From positions 620,001-684,000 of the forward strand of contig NC_014371.1 in NCBI RefSeq assembly GCF_000144405.1: DNA of 64,000 nt, in the 5' to 3' direction. The stretch comes from Prevotella melaninogenica ATCC 25845. Its GTDB lineage: Bacteria > Bacteroidota > Bacteroidia > Bacteroidales > Bacteroidaceae. Positions within the stretch are counted from its first letter, which is position 1. Each line of letters opens with the position of its first letter. A program made the translations under genes and the position numbers. Shown one piece after another: positions 26,072 through 35,331 of the stretch. Below the pieces are notes generated by a model. That model had not been told where the DNA came from, made no database searches, and was given only the letters and a program-made list of their open reading frames with translations.

Positions 26072-26122
26072 GCCCCAAGGCTGAAAGGCTTTACAACTGA
26101 CTTTCAATAATATGGCGGGGCG

Positions 26123-26164
26123 TGTCATCGCAATATACTTCTCTTCCCTGGAAGTGCGACGACA
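26123..26164 (+). promoter_or_regulatory. Hairpin in the RNase E/G leader
   Basis: TGTCATCGC pairs with GCGACGACA (one mismatch), and inside it ACTTC pairs with GAAGT around a 9-base loop, with AATAT bulged. A T-rich run (ATTTTTATTTTAT) follows about 9 bases later. It could be an attenuator, an RNase processing site, or an autoregulatory leader like that of E. coli rne; the last is analogy only. Confidence 0.4.
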
Positions 26165-26258
26165 GGTTCCGCATTTTTATTTTATCTATAAGTATCCTTT
26201 AGCATCATTGTAGAGACTATAAAAGACGCTAAATGATAGCTTATAACAAACGAAGAAG

Positions 26259-27830
26259 ATGACAAGCGAAGTAATTATTGATGCCCAACCGAAAGAGATT
26301 TCGATAGCGCTACTCGAAGACAAGCGTCTGGTTGAATACCAGCGTGAGCCAAGAGAGGCGAGCTTCTCGGTTGGAAACATCTACGTGGCAAAGGTCAAGA
26401 AACTGATGCCAGGGCTGAATGCCTGCTTTGTAGATGTAGGTTATGAGCGTGACGCCTTTCTTCATTATCTTGACTTAGGGAGTCAATTCAACTCCTATGC
26501 AAAGTATCTGAAACAGGTTCAGAGCGACCGCAAGAAACTTTATCCCATTCAAAAAGCCACTCGCCTACCCGACTTGCAAAAGGACGGAACAGTTCAAAAC
26601 ACACTGCAGGTAGGACAAGAGGTGATGGTACAGATTGTTAAAGAACCCATTTCCACCAAAGGACCTCGCCTTACAGGCGAAATATCATTCGCTGGCAGAT
26701 TCCTGGTGCTTATACCATTCGGGCATAAAGTTAGCGTATCTTCTAAAATCAAAAGCGGTGAAGAACGTGCACGCCTCAAGCAGCTCATACAGAGTATTAC
26801 CCCAAAGAACTTCGGTGTAATTGTCCGTACAGTAGCTGAAGGAAAGCGCGTAGCCGAGCTTGACGCTGAGATGAAAGTCTTACTGAGCCGTTGGAATGAA
26901 GCAATCACAAGACTGCAGAAAACGCAGGAACGCCCTCAACTTGTTTTTGAGGAGACTGGACGTGCTGTTGCAATGCTGCGTGATCTCTTCAATCCAACCT
27001 ACGAAAACATCTACGTCAACGATGACGAGATTTGCACTGCCGTTCGACACTACGTCTCTCTAATAGCCCCTGAAAAGGCGGGCATAGTGAAGAAGTACAC
27101 TGGTAAGGTGCCAATCTTTGACAACTTTGACGTTACGAAGCAAATTAAATCAAGCTTCGGTAAGACCATTAATTATGGTCATGGCTGCTACCTCATCATC
27201 GAACACACAGAGGCAATGCACGTTGTGGATGTGAATAGTGGAAACAGAACGAAAGAAAAAGCACAGGAACAGAATGCGCTTGACACCAACCTTGGTGCTG
27301 CCGATGAGTTAGCTCGCCAGCTTCGACTGCGTGATATGGGTGGAATCATTGTCGTTGACTTCATCGACATGAATCTTGCAGAAGACCGCCAGATGCTGTA
27401 TGAGCGTATGTGTAAGAACATGCAGAAGGACCGTGCACGTCACAATATCCTTCCTTTGAGCAAGTTCGGACTGATGCAGATTACTCGTCAGCGTGTACGC
27501 CCAGTAATGGATGTAGATGTAGATGAGAACTGCCCTACTTGTTTCGGTAGTGGTAAGATTCGTTCAAGCATTCTCTTTACCGATCAGTTGGAGCGTAAGA
27601 TAGACCGATTGGTTAATAAGGTTGGAGTAAAGAAATTCTATTTGCACGTTCATCCTTACGTTGCAGCTTACATTAACAAGGGTCTTATTTCCTTGAAACG
27701 TAAGTGGCAAATGAAGTATGGTTGGGGTGTAAATATCATTCCTTCACAGAAACTTGCCTATTTGCAGTATGAGTTTTATGATGCAAATCAGCAGTTCATT
27801 GATATGAAGGAACAGAATGATAAATCCTAA
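26259..27830 (+). CDS. rng: Ribonuclease E/G family endoribonuclease
   Basis: A 523-residue endonuclease for rRNA maturation and mRNA turnover. It starts with an S1-like RNA-binding region (about residues 35-130; VGNIYVAKVKKLMPGLNACF), followed by the RNase H-like catalytic domain with metal aspartates in VVDVNSGNRT and VVDFIDM. The zinc-link CPTCFGSGK is near residue 430. It lacks the long C-terminal scaffold of RNase E, so it is RNase G-like in size. The gene is probably in the HU transcript. Confidence 0.93.
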   Translation: MTSEVIIDAQPKEISIALLEDKRLVEYQREPREASFSVGNIYVAKVKKLMPGLNACFVDVGYERDAFLHYLDLGSQFNSYAKYLKQVQSDRKKLYPIQKATRLPDLQKDGTVQNTLQVGQEVMVQIVKEPISTKGPRLTGEISFAGRFLVLIPFGHKVSVSSKIKSGEERARLKQLIQSITPKNFGVIVRTVAEGKRVAELDAEMKVLLSRWNEAITRLQKTQERPQLVFEETGRAVAMLRDLFNPTYENIYVNDDEICTAVRHYVSLIAPEKAGIVKKYTGKVPIFDNFDVTKQIKSSFGKTINYGHGCYLIIEHTEAMHVVDVNSGNRTKEKAQEQNALDTNLGAADELARQLRLRDMGGIIVVDFIDMNLAEDRQMLYERMCKNMQKDRARHNILPLSKFGLMQITRQRVRPVMDVDVDENCPTCFGSGKIRSSILFTDQLERKIDRLVNKVGVKKFYLHVHPYVAAYINKGLISLKRKWQMKYGWGVNIIPSQKLAYLQYEFYDANQQFIDMKEQNDKS

Positions 27831-27875
27831 ACTAATAACTAAGTCGTTAGATAAAACGAAAGGTTTACAACATTA

Positions 27876-27919
27876 GAAATCCGCAACCTATAATATATAA
27901 GGTGGCGGATTTCTTTTTT
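27876..27919 (+). terminator. Terminator of the HU-rng unit
   Basis: GAAATCCGC (27876-27884) pairs with GCGGATTTC (27905-27913), with an inner AACCT/AGGT extension, followed by TTTTTT. Confidence 0.9.
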
Positions 27920-28004
27920 CCTCTACTTTTTATATTTCATAAACACTTAGACTTCAAACCTAAGAAAAAGTCAATTTGTCAATAATTTTCCTCTCTTCGA
28001 TTTT

Positions 28005-28114
28005 TATTAAGGCTTAATTGCATTCGAATTAACGCCCAATTGACTTCTAAAAGATGCCCTTTTGAGGTCTTACTAACGCCCTTTTGAAGTCCAATTCAGC
28101 ACCTCTTGCAAACT
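28005..28114. repeat. 22-bp-period array, type A (A5)
   Basis: Units start at 28005, 28027, 28049, 28071 and 28093, all 22 bp. It lies between convergent rng and the AlaX-like gene. Confidence 0.8.
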
Positions 28115-28228
28115 ATTTTTGTAACTTATTAATTACAAGACAGTTACAAGGGTGTAGGAAAGAGTGGTTTTATGCTTATTTTAAGTGGGAAACATCAGCA
28201 ACAATGTAAAATAAATTCACATCAACAA

Positions 28229-28270
28229 AAACGCCCTCACCTGTCTAAAAAAAGACAAGTGAGGGCGTTT
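28229..28270 (-). terminator. Terminator of the amylase-AlaX operon
   Basis: AAACGCCCTCAC pairs with GTGAGGGCGTTT, with an inner GTC/GAC pair; followed on the minus strand by TTG and a T-rich stretch. Confidence 0.85.
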
Positions 28271-28292
28271 GCTATATGGCCTAATAAACGTT

Positions 28293-28760
28293 TCAAGCCG
28301 GAATGACTTTAAAGCGTACTCTGAATGCACGTTTCTGTTCATCCCAGTTTGTACCCAACATTTCAAAGCGACCAATCTGAGCAGTTGAACGGACGTGCTT
28401 ACCTATGCAAAGGCAGATATCAAAATCGCCGATACGAACGAGTCGCAACATCTCTGAAGCGTCTTCAGGTAGTCTATCAACAGTGACACCTTCGGGGATA
28501 TTATTGCGGTCGACCATTTCAAAAGTTACGGGCAAGTCTTCAGCAATCAAACGATTCATCTCATCCTCTATCGCCTTTTCCTCCTTACGATCAGGCTTAT
28601 GATCAAGGATAAAAGTCATCTTACTCTTCTTCCGTTCGATATGAGCATTATTGCTACGCTCTGTACCAAACATACGAATCATCACCTGATTCAGCAAATG
28701 TTCAGCCGTATGGGCAGGAGGGAACTCCTCTTTGTTATGCGAATTCAATACGTAATCCAC
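28293..28760 (-). CDS. Alanyl-tRNA editing protein, AlaX-like
   Basis: A 155-residue stand-alone editing domain related to the second half of alanyl-tRNA synthetase. It has the zinc-binding pair HTAEH (His17, His21) and a later CIGKH, together the HxxxH...CxxxH set of AlaX proteins. Such proteins deacylate Ser- or Gly-tRNA(Ala) in trans. The size corresponds to the short AlaX-S form. It begins 3 bases after the stop of the amylase gene, so translation is probably coupled, although no functional link between the two is obvious. Confidence 0.75.
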   Translation of the reverse strand: MDYVLNSHNKEEFPPAHTAEHLLNQVMIRMFGTERSNNAHIERKKSKMTFILDHKPDRKEEKAIEDEMNRLIAEDLPVTFEMVDRNNIPEGVTVDRLPEDASEMLRLVRIGDFDICLCIGKHVRSTAQIGRFEMLGTNWDEQKRAFRVRFKVIPA

Positions 28761-28763
28761 AGC

Positions 28764-30458
28764 CTACTTTTTTATATTAAACTTATAAATTCTACCATAG
28801 TTTGCCTCTACATCCAATGCTACCTGACCGTCACGCTTCAAGTCTACTACCTTTGTAAAGCCTGAAAGTAAGTCGGTCATCTCAACCTCCTGCTCTGGAA
28901 TCCCAAGGAAATCGAAGGCATGAGCAGGAATAGTCACATTGATTTGTACTCGTTCTTGGTCGAAATTAGCAACAACTAACAACACTTCATCGTCTGCCTT
29001 ACGCAAGAAAACAAACTGTTTATGAGGATTAAACTGGTGGCTCTGATGATTGACATACATTAAATCGAAGGTCAATCCCTCACGTACAGCTTTCTCCCGA
29101 TTACAGAAACGGAGAAGTCCTTGATAGATTAGTGAGAGTTTCTTCTCATCTGTTGTCAAAGTATCACGATTAAAGAAGCCTTTATAGATAGCATCACTCG
29201 TCCAATAGTCAAAGATGGTTGAACGACCATCCTGCCCTGAGAAACCTTCTTTATCCATACCTCTTTCGCCAAATTCCTGACCAGCATATACCATAACAGG
29301 GTTCTGTTGAAGCAGAGCAGACACGATCATACCGGGAACTCCCTTCCAAGGATTACCCGCGAAGAAATCAGAAGCAATACGTTGCTCATCATGGTTCTCA
29401 AGGAAGTAAAGCATATGGTCGCGGATATCGTCAACCTTCTGCCACTCATGTGTTATAGACGAAGCGGAACGTTCACCACATATCACACCACGAATACAGT
29501 CGTACATACCCACCTTATCGTAGAGATAGTCGAATCCTGACTCTACATACATACGATATTGATTAGGATCATAGACCTCACCAATGAAGATCATCTCAGG
29601 ATAACGCTCCTTCACCTGCTGTGTTGCGTATGTCCAAAACTCATGTGGAACCATCTCAGCCATGTCACAGCGGAAACCATCAACACCCTTTGCTGCCCAG
29701 AAAAGAAGGATATCAGTCATCTTCTTCCATGTAGAAGGGACAGGATGATAGTGATAACTTCTTCCACCGGCATCACAATAGTCTACACCATAGTTTAGCT
29801 TAATGGTCTCATACCAGTCGTTCTGCTGCGGGTGAGAATCGAAACGATCGTTACCAGTACACTTGGCTGGGAACTCATGATAAGCCTCAGCACGATGAGC
29901 ATAAGTATTCTCAACAACTCCAGAGAGGTCAAGCTGTTCGCCCGGACAGTAATAGAAATTGTTCTGAGGGTCAAAGTGCTTACCTGTATCATCACCTTCT
30001 CCGAGGTCTTCAACACCCTTTGGCTTAGCAATACTCTTGTATTGACGAGCTACATGATTAGGTACAAAGTCAATGATTATCTTCATACCTTCAGCATGTG
30101 TACGAGCAACTAAGGACTCAAACTCTGCCATACGTGCATCCACATCCACCGCAATATCTGGGTCGATATCATAATAATCGGTAATAGCATAAGGCGAACC
30201 AGCACGTCCCTTTACAACACGAGGGTTCTGTGTAGGTATGCCGAAGGCTGAATAGTCAGTGCATGTAGCGTGACGGATAACTCCTGTATACCAAAGATGA
30301 GTGACACCGAGGTCATGGATGTGACGTAACACACCCTCATCGAAGTCATTCATCTTTCCTGCTCCGTTCTCTGCTAAGCTACCATACTCCTTCTTAGTTA
30401 GATTCTTATTACCAAAAGTACGGGTGAAGACTTGGTAGATAACTAATTTAGTTTTCAT
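28764..30458 (-). CDS. GH13 alpha-amylase family glycosidase
   Basis: A 564-residue cytosolic alpha-glucan-active enzyme without a signal peptide. Catalytic residues are visible in the (beta/alpha)8 barrel: GFRCDMAEM (nucleophile Asp), FIGEVYDP (acid/base Glu) and FLENHDEQR (transition-state Asp); DFVPNHV is conserved region I. The frame extends to an ATG at 30497, but MKTKLVIYQVFTRTFG from 30458 is the usual start for this group. It probably acts on internal glycogen or imported maltodextrin. It is followed immediately by the AlaX-like gene. Confidence 0.88.
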   Translation of the reverse strand: MKTKLVIYQVFTRTFGNKNLTKKEYGSLAENGAGKMNDFDEGVLRHIHDLGVTHLWYTGVIRHATCTDYSAFGIPTQNPRVVKGRAGSPYAITDYYDIDPDIAVDVDARMAEFESLVARTHAEGMKIIIDFVPNHVARQYKSIAKPKGVEDLGEGDDTGKHFDPQNNFYYCPGEQLDLSGVVENTYAHRAEAYHEFPAKCTGNDRFDSHPQQNDWYETIKLNYGVDYCDAGGRSYHYHPVPSTWKKMTDILLFWAAKGVDGFRCDMAEMVPHEFWTYATQQVKERYPEMIFIGEVYDPNQYRMYVESGFDYLYDKVGMYDCIRGVICGERSASSITHEWQKVDDIRDHMLYFLENHDEQRIASDFFAGNPWKGVPGMIVSALLQQNPVMVYAGQEFGERGMDKEGFSGQDGRSTIFDYWTSDAIYKGFFNRDTLTTDEKKLSLIYQGLLRFCNREKAVREGLTFDLMYVNHQSHQFNPHKQFVFLRKADDEVLLVVANFDQERVQINVTIPAHAFDFLGIPEQEVEMTDLLSGFTKVVDLKRDGQVALDVEANYGRIYKFNIKK

Positions 30459-30459
30459 A

Positions 30460-30523
30460 AACAAAATAAAAAGAAAGTCCCTCCTTCGTCCCCTCACTTT
30501 TGAGAAAGAGGACGGAAGAGGGA
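30460..30523 (-). terminator. Probable terminator of fabD
   Basis: A large imperfect hairpin (30478-30523; CCCTC..CGTCC against GGACG..GAGGG, two mismatches) followed on the minus strand by CTTTCTTTTTATTTTG. It ends 1-2 bases before the amylase start, so it may attenuate rather than stop readthrough. Confidence 0.55.
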
Positions 30524-30550
30524 ATCAGTCACTTAATAATAAGGTAAGCC

Positions 30551-31435
30551 TTATACACCGTGTGCATTAACAGTCTTGTCGATACGACCGAGCATACCCT
30601 GCAAAGCAGCACCAGGTCCGCACTCAACGAACTCTGTAGCACCATCGGCAATCATATTCTGTGCGCTCTTTGTCCAACGTACGCTTGATGTAAGCTGAGC
30701 AATGAGATTCTTCTGAATCTCAGCTGGATCAGTGTGTGGCAATGCGTCCACATTCTGATAAACAGGGCACTTTGGTGCATTGAAGGTAGTTGCCTCAATA
30801 GCAGCCTGCAACTCGTCCTTAGCTGGCTGCATCAATGGAGAGTGGAAAGCACCACCCACCTTCAAAGGCAATGCACGCTTAGCACCAGCCGCCTTCATCA
30901 ACTCGCAAGCCTCATTGATACCCTCTATTGAACCAGAGATTACCAACTGACCAGGGCAGTTGAAGTTAGCTGCAACACATACCTTACCTTCTTTTGAAAC
31001 AGATGCACAGATTTCCTCAACCTTCTCATCAGCCAAACCGATGATTGCTGCCATAGTACCCGGATTCTGCTCACAAGCCTTCTGCATAGCATTAGCACGA
31101 GCTGCAACGAGTTTCAAACCATCTTCAAAGCTCAATGCACCAGCAGCAACGAGTGCTGAGAACTCACCCAAAGAGTGACCTGCTACCATATCTGGCTTGA
31201 ACTCATCGCCTAAGCAAAGAGCTGAAATAACGCTATGGAGGAATACTGCAGGCTGAGTAACCTTAGTTTCCTTCAACTGCTCGTCTGTACCAGCAAACAT
31301 AATCTCGGTTATCTTGAAGCCAAGAATCTCGTCAGCCTTATCGAAAAGTTCCTTTGCTAATGGGTTGTTGTCATAGAGGTCCTTACCCATACCAACAAAC
31401 TGAGATCCCTGTCCAGGGAATACAAATGCTTTCAT
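30551..31435 (-). CDS. fabD: Malonyl-CoA:ACP transacylase
   Basis: A 294-residue enzyme that moves malonyl groups from CoA to acyl carrier protein for fatty acid synthesis. The nucleophile elbow is GHSLGEFS (Ser88), the oxyanion region is FPGQGSQFVGMG at the N-terminus, and the catalytic His is in GGAFHSPLM. The length is standard. The -7 element at 31475-31483 gives a leader of about 35 bases. No other fab genes are nearby. Confidence 0.95.
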   Translation of the reverse strand: MKAFVFPGQGSQFVGMGKDLYDNNPLAKELFDKADEILGFKITEIMFAGTDEQLKETKVTQPAVFLHSVISALCLGDEFKPDMVAGHSLGEFSALVAAGALSFEDGLKLVAARANAMQKACEQNPGTMAAIIGLADEKVEEICASVSKEGKVCVAANFNCPGQLVISGSIEGINEACELMKAAGAKRALPLKVGGAFHSPLMQPAKDELQAAIEATTFNAPKCPVYQNVDALPHTDPAEIQKNLIAQLTSSVRWTKSAQNMIADGATEFVECGPGAALQGMLGRIDKTVNAHGV

Positions 31436-31474
31436 ATACTATTGAATTGTTTAATTATTAATATTCTACAGAGT

Positions 31475-31483
31475 GCAAAGATA
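31475..31483 (-). promoter_or_regulatory. -7 element of fabD
   Basis: TATCTTTGC on the minus strand; the -33 position reads TTTC rather than TTTG. Confidence 0.55.
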
Positions 31484-31785
31484 CAGAAAAGAAAGGAGAT
31501 AGAAAAGAAACTAAGTAAAAAACACGATGTGCTTTGCATCACTCTAACCTTGTAGAAATAATTTCTTGTTATTTCAACTATGTATTTTGCACCTATAAGA
31601 TTGTATACATTAGGTTTGTATAAGAATACTTTGGGGTTATAAATTGCCAAAGAACATTCACTTTGTCAGCATTTCCAATGCCATCGACATCCCCTAAGAC
31701 AAACATTACTTACCCCTTTAAAACCATATAAGTCTTGTCTTTACCTGTTCTTATAAGGGATGTTACAAGTTCAGAAAGTCATCCG

Positions 31786-31840
31786 CACCATCCGTGCGAA
31801 GGCTTAGCACGTGTGGTGCGAACGTCAAACACCATTCGTG
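31786..31840. repeat. 22-bp-period array, type B (B4)
   Basis: Three CAC-N5-GTG units start at 31786, 31808 and 31830, exactly 22 bp apart (N5 = CATCC, GTGTG, CATTC). It lies between two minus-strand genes, downstream of crcB. The remainder of the 31484-31977 gap has nothing else I recognise. Confidence 0.85.
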
Positions 31841-31977
31841 TTGTTGGTAGATAGCTTACCATACATACCCAAAACGAAAGAAAAGAGTTGTATTATCGAA
31901 AGGGTATAACACCTACTTATTCATATAGTAACCATTACCTTTACACCCAAATGGGCTAAATGAGCAATATAATTACA

Positions 31978-32361
31978 TTATTGAAAAGACATAACAAGTT
32001 GGCGACCAGCTAATAAAGCAATAAAGCCTAATGCAAGGGAGGCAATGATATAAAGGGAAGAAATAATAAAACCATCCCCTCCCTTTAATAACGTTGCATG
32101 CTCATTCATGAAAGTAGAGAAGGTTGTAAAACCTCCACAGAAACCAGTAGTGAGCATAAGGCGAACAGCAGGACTGACTCCGCCATGATCATTAGATAAT
32201 GAAGAGAAGATACCTATAAGGAAACAGCCAAGCACGTTGACGACCATTGTTCCCAAAGGGAATGAACCTGCTACTGCAAGTTGTATATACTTCGAGATAA
32301 CCATTCGAAGACTGCCGCCAACAAAACTTCCAATACCTACTAAAAGAACATCCTTTATCAT
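31978..32361 (-). CDS. crcB: Fluoride efflux transporter CrcB/FluC
   Basis: A 127-residue dual-topology fluoride channel with four hydrophobic helices. Conserved features are GSFVGGSLRM in helix 1, GTMVVNVLGCFLIG in helix 2 (the pore Asn), and GFCGGFTTFSTF in helix 3 with the Phe-box and sodium-site residues. No fluoride riboswitch is visible upstream. The gene starts 32 bases after the DUF5686 gene ends, so it is probably its operon partner. Confidence 0.93.
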   Translation of the reverse strand: MIKDVLLVGIGSFVGGSLRMVISKYIQLAVAGSFPLGTMVVNVLGCFLIGIFSSLSNDHGGVSPAVRLMLTTGFCGGFTTFSTFMNEHATLLKGGDGFIISSLYIIASLALGFIALLAGRQLVMSFQ

Positions 32362-32393
32362 ACTGAACGAACAGTTATTTTTGTCTATAAGGC

Positions 32394-35141
32394 TTAGAAA
32401 ACCAGATTAAAACCAAATCGAATACCATTCTTTGAGATACCCGGAGCATGTGTATAAGTTAGTCGACGAACATAATCTACCTCCAAAAACTTGAAGATAT
32501 TATGTACTCCAACAACAAACTCCATGTAAGGGTCGCGTGTCATAACACGTGTATCGACAGGGAACTTATACAATTCCGTATCATTAGCATTCTGTGGTAA
32601 ATATGGGTTGTTCTTATCTGTCAAATGTCCCCACATTCCTTTAAAGGCAATATACTCACGCCACTTCAACTTCTTAATGAGTGGAATACGGTTGAAAATC
32701 TTACCTTCTAAGTCCCATGCAAGATTAAACTGTGCATATCGGTCGTTAAGAAATTCAAGTCCTTTCATAAGGTTGAATGTTCCTTGATGCTCAAAATAAG
32801 AAGTATTCACAGGAGGGGTGATAAGGAATTGGAATGGTACCTTATTCCATTGTGCACCACCTTGTACACGCGTATCAATGTGGCCCCAGCTTCCTAACCA
32901 GAAACGTTTATAGATAGAAACCTCCGTAAGATTAGTATTAAAGTCACTACCCAAGAAATGCTTAATACCCATTGTATGCGTAACGTTGAACTCTGGCGCA
33001 TCGAGATTTACAGTCATACGCTTTTGCTTAGAGTTGACATAAGTCTGTCCAGGACGGTAATTAAGTCCAAGAAGAACCTCACTCACACGTATTTTGTCAA
33101 CCAGCGTACCATCCATCTTCTCATATACAAGCTTTCCTGTAGGTCTGTTACTCTCTGTACGAATCTCAAAGTTTGTAGCCAAACCATAGTCCGTCTCCCA
33201 TTTAAAGTTAATCTTCTGACGATTTACAAAATACATCTGCTCAACCTTTACTGGTCGGAATGTCATGAAGATATTATCCTTATTATGCTTCAAGTACTTG
33301 TCTGATGGAGACTCAACATCACTTGTTGATTCGAAAGATATGGTACGGATAGGGAACTCAATAGGCTGATACTCGGGCTTATTAAACGAGTATGTTACCT
33401 TTGCATCATAATAATTACGATGCGACCGTGTACCATAAGCATAGTAACCCTCAAAGAACCAATGAGGATTAAACTTAGCTGTAGTACGGGCAGAGGCACG
33501 TAAACGAATGCCATCAACAAAGTTCTTTGAGATAAAAGTATTGACAGGACCAATATCAAACTTACTTGGCTTGTCTTCTGAACCTGTTTCAATGAAGTTC
33601 TCTATCAAAGCCTTAGACGCAAACATCACCCATTTGAAATGCTTTGTGCTTGCCATACGCTTGATAAATGAGTCCATTCCAGCCTCACTCTTCGTCAGTT
33701 GCGTTGTTCTATGTGCTGCCCAGAAATCATTATCGCGCATCTTAGCATAGGTATCGTATATTGTCTTTGCCTTACCCTTAAATTGTTTATCATCAATAGG
33801 GGCAAAAGCATAGTTTGTCATACCAGTCGTGCGAATGACAATAGCACGTTGCAAGAGGTCTGTCAGCTTCAACTCGGCAATCATATTATCAGTCGTTAAA
33901 GCCCACTCTCCATTACTTAACTTCGTGAATTCCTGCTGAAACTTCATTGCATCAACAAAGTTAACACCTGTATTAGCAGGCAACTGCATATCACACTTCT
34001 TCACATGAAGCGAACTATCATTCAACACATACAACTCTCCACGGAATCCAAAGTCCTGCTGGTTGGCTGGCATAAACTGCAAACGAATACACTGTTCCTG
34101 ATTGACATAGACCGTATCGTCGATATAAAAATGATAGAACGAAATCGCTGTAGAGCCTATTGGAGAAGGGAAACGCTTCTGAAGAAGGTCTATTTGGTCA
34201 TCATAAAGATTGATATCCTTAAAGAGATCCTTCACAATCGTATTCAAAGCCTCACCTGTTTGTATAAGTTTTGAAATACCTTTAGTAGACTGTCCTAACA
34301 CGATATCCTTTTCATCGCGTGGGTTCTTACGGTAAAGATGCTGCGTAAGCGTTTCATCTACAGAGATTGGAAGAATGAGTTTGTTATTATAAGGACAAGT
34401 TTCTACTTGGTCAAGAAGCCAAGGAGCTTTCTTAAACATAGAGCCTTCAAGTTCATCAGGTGTAAGGTTATTAATAGCAATAGTCACCTTCTGATACTTA
34501 TCATACTGATAATAATCATGGTTTTCCAAGTGAGTTTGCTTCTTCGCAGCAATAACTCGCCTCATCAACTCTACTGCTGGGTTATCCTTACGCGAATATT
34601 TATGACGACGTTTAGCCTTCACAACAATACCCTGCAACTGCTTAGAGTCTGCGATAAGCGTCACTTTCAATTCTCTTGAAGTATGTGCAGTAATCTTAAT
34701 ATTACGTGATTTATAGCCAACAGCAGTGATTGTAAGTTGTTCTCCTACTTTTCTTGCAATAGAGAAATGACCATTCGCATCACTCGAAGCACCTAACTTT
34801 AAATTCCGATAGACTGCATTCGCATAAGGAATACTATCTCCTGTTTGCCAATCAACCACATAACATTGAAGTAGCGTACTATCTATCACAGCTGGTTTAG
34901 CGGCTATCTTAGCTAATGAATCCATCATTTGCAGCAACGAATCAGTTGCTATTCCCATCGAATCAGCTGCTGTCAACAAGGAATCTTTACCTACAAACGA
35001 AGAGTCTTTACCCACCAACAATGAATCAATGTGCATAACATAAGGCTTTGAATTAAAGTACAAAGACTTAAATGTATATGCATGTGCTGAAAATGATACA
35101 AACACAAAGAGGAGAGCAACTATCACTCTCAACCTTATCAT
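32394..35141 (-). CDS. DUF5686 outer-membrane protein with carboxypeptidase-regulatory-like domain
   Basis: A 915-residue exported protein. Signal peptide MIRLRVIVALLFVFVSFSAH; a Ser/Asp/Leu repeat tract (DSLLVGKDSSFVGKDSLL); a carboxypeptidase-regulatory-like sandwich (about residues 90-175); then DUF5686 with a likely C-terminal beta-barrel ending in FGFNLVF. The frame runs up to 35216, but the ATG at 35141 has the only strong Shine-Dalgarno seen nearby (AGGAGG, 7 bases upstream) and gives a clean signal peptide. Function of the family is unknown; it is an outer-membrane barrel of the TonB-receptor style without a plug. Confidence 0.85.
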   Translation of the reverse strand: MIRLRVIVALLFVFVSFSAHAYTFKSLYFNSKPYVMHIDSLLVGKDSSFVGKDSLLTAADSMGIATDSLLQMMDSLAKIAAKPAVIDSTLLQCYVVDWQTGDSIPYANAVYRNLKLGASSDANGHFSIARKVGEQLTITAVGYKSRNIKITAHTSRELKVTLIADSKQLQGIVVKAKRRHKYSRKDNPAVELMRRVIAAKKQTHLENHDYYQYDKYQKVTIAINNLTPDELEGSMFKKAPWLLDQVETCPYNNKLILPISVDETLTQHLYRKNPRDEKDIVLGQSTKGISKLIQTGEALNTIVKDLFKDINLYDDQIDLLQKRFPSPIGSTAISFYHFYIDDTVYVNQEQCIRLQFMPANQQDFGFRGELYVLNDSSLHVKKCDMQLPANTGVNFVDAMKFQQEFTKLSNGEWALTTDNMIAELKLTDLLQRAIVIRTTGMTNYAFAPIDDKQFKGKAKTIYDTYAKMRDNDFWAAHRTTQLTKSEAGMDSFIKRMASTKHFKWVMFASKALIENFIETGSEDKPSKFDIGPVNTFISKNFVDGIRLRASARTTAKFNPHWFFEGYYAYGTRSHRNYYDAKVTYSFNKPEYQPIEFPIRTISFESTSDVESPSDKYLKHNKDNIFMTFRPVKVEQMYFVNRQKINFKWETDYGLATNFEIRTESNRPTGKLVYEKMDGTLVDKIRVSEVLLGLNYRPGQTYVNSKQKRMTVNLDAPEFNVTHTMGIKHFLGSDFNTNLTEVSIYKRFWLGSWGHIDTRVQGGAQWNKVPFQFLITPPVNTSYFEHQGTFNLMKGLEFLNDRYAQFNLAWDLEGKIFNRIPLIKKLKWREYIAFKGMWGHLTDKNNPYLPQNANDTELYKFPVDTRVMTRDPYMEFVVGVHNIFKFLEVDYVRRLTYTHAPGISKNGIRFGFNLVF

Positions 35142-35276
35142 TCGCCGTCCTCCTCTTGTCTTATCAAAGACAGAGGATGTATGATTACGCATATTTAGAC
35201 TCATTAATCTATTCATATATTACTTTAGTTTTAGAATCATGCAAGACAACTTACTATCGTCATTTTGCATTCAAGC

Positions 35277-35308
35277 GTCCTCCTATCCCATAAAAGGGCT
35301 TGGAGGAC
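35277..35308 (-). terminator. Hairpin after the inositol-lipid operon
   Basis: GTCCTCC (35277-35283) pairs with GGAGGAC (35302-35308) and CCC with GGG inside. No strong T tail follows on the minus strand, so it could be a partial terminator or an mRNA-end stabiliser. Confidence 0.45.
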
Positions 35309-35331
35309 TTCTCTGTTAATTGAGGAGATGA

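Noticed and set aside
31432..31650. 72-codon minus-strand ORF upstream of fabD
   Set aside because: It overlaps the fabD start and -7 element; composition is that of non-coding AT-rich DNA.
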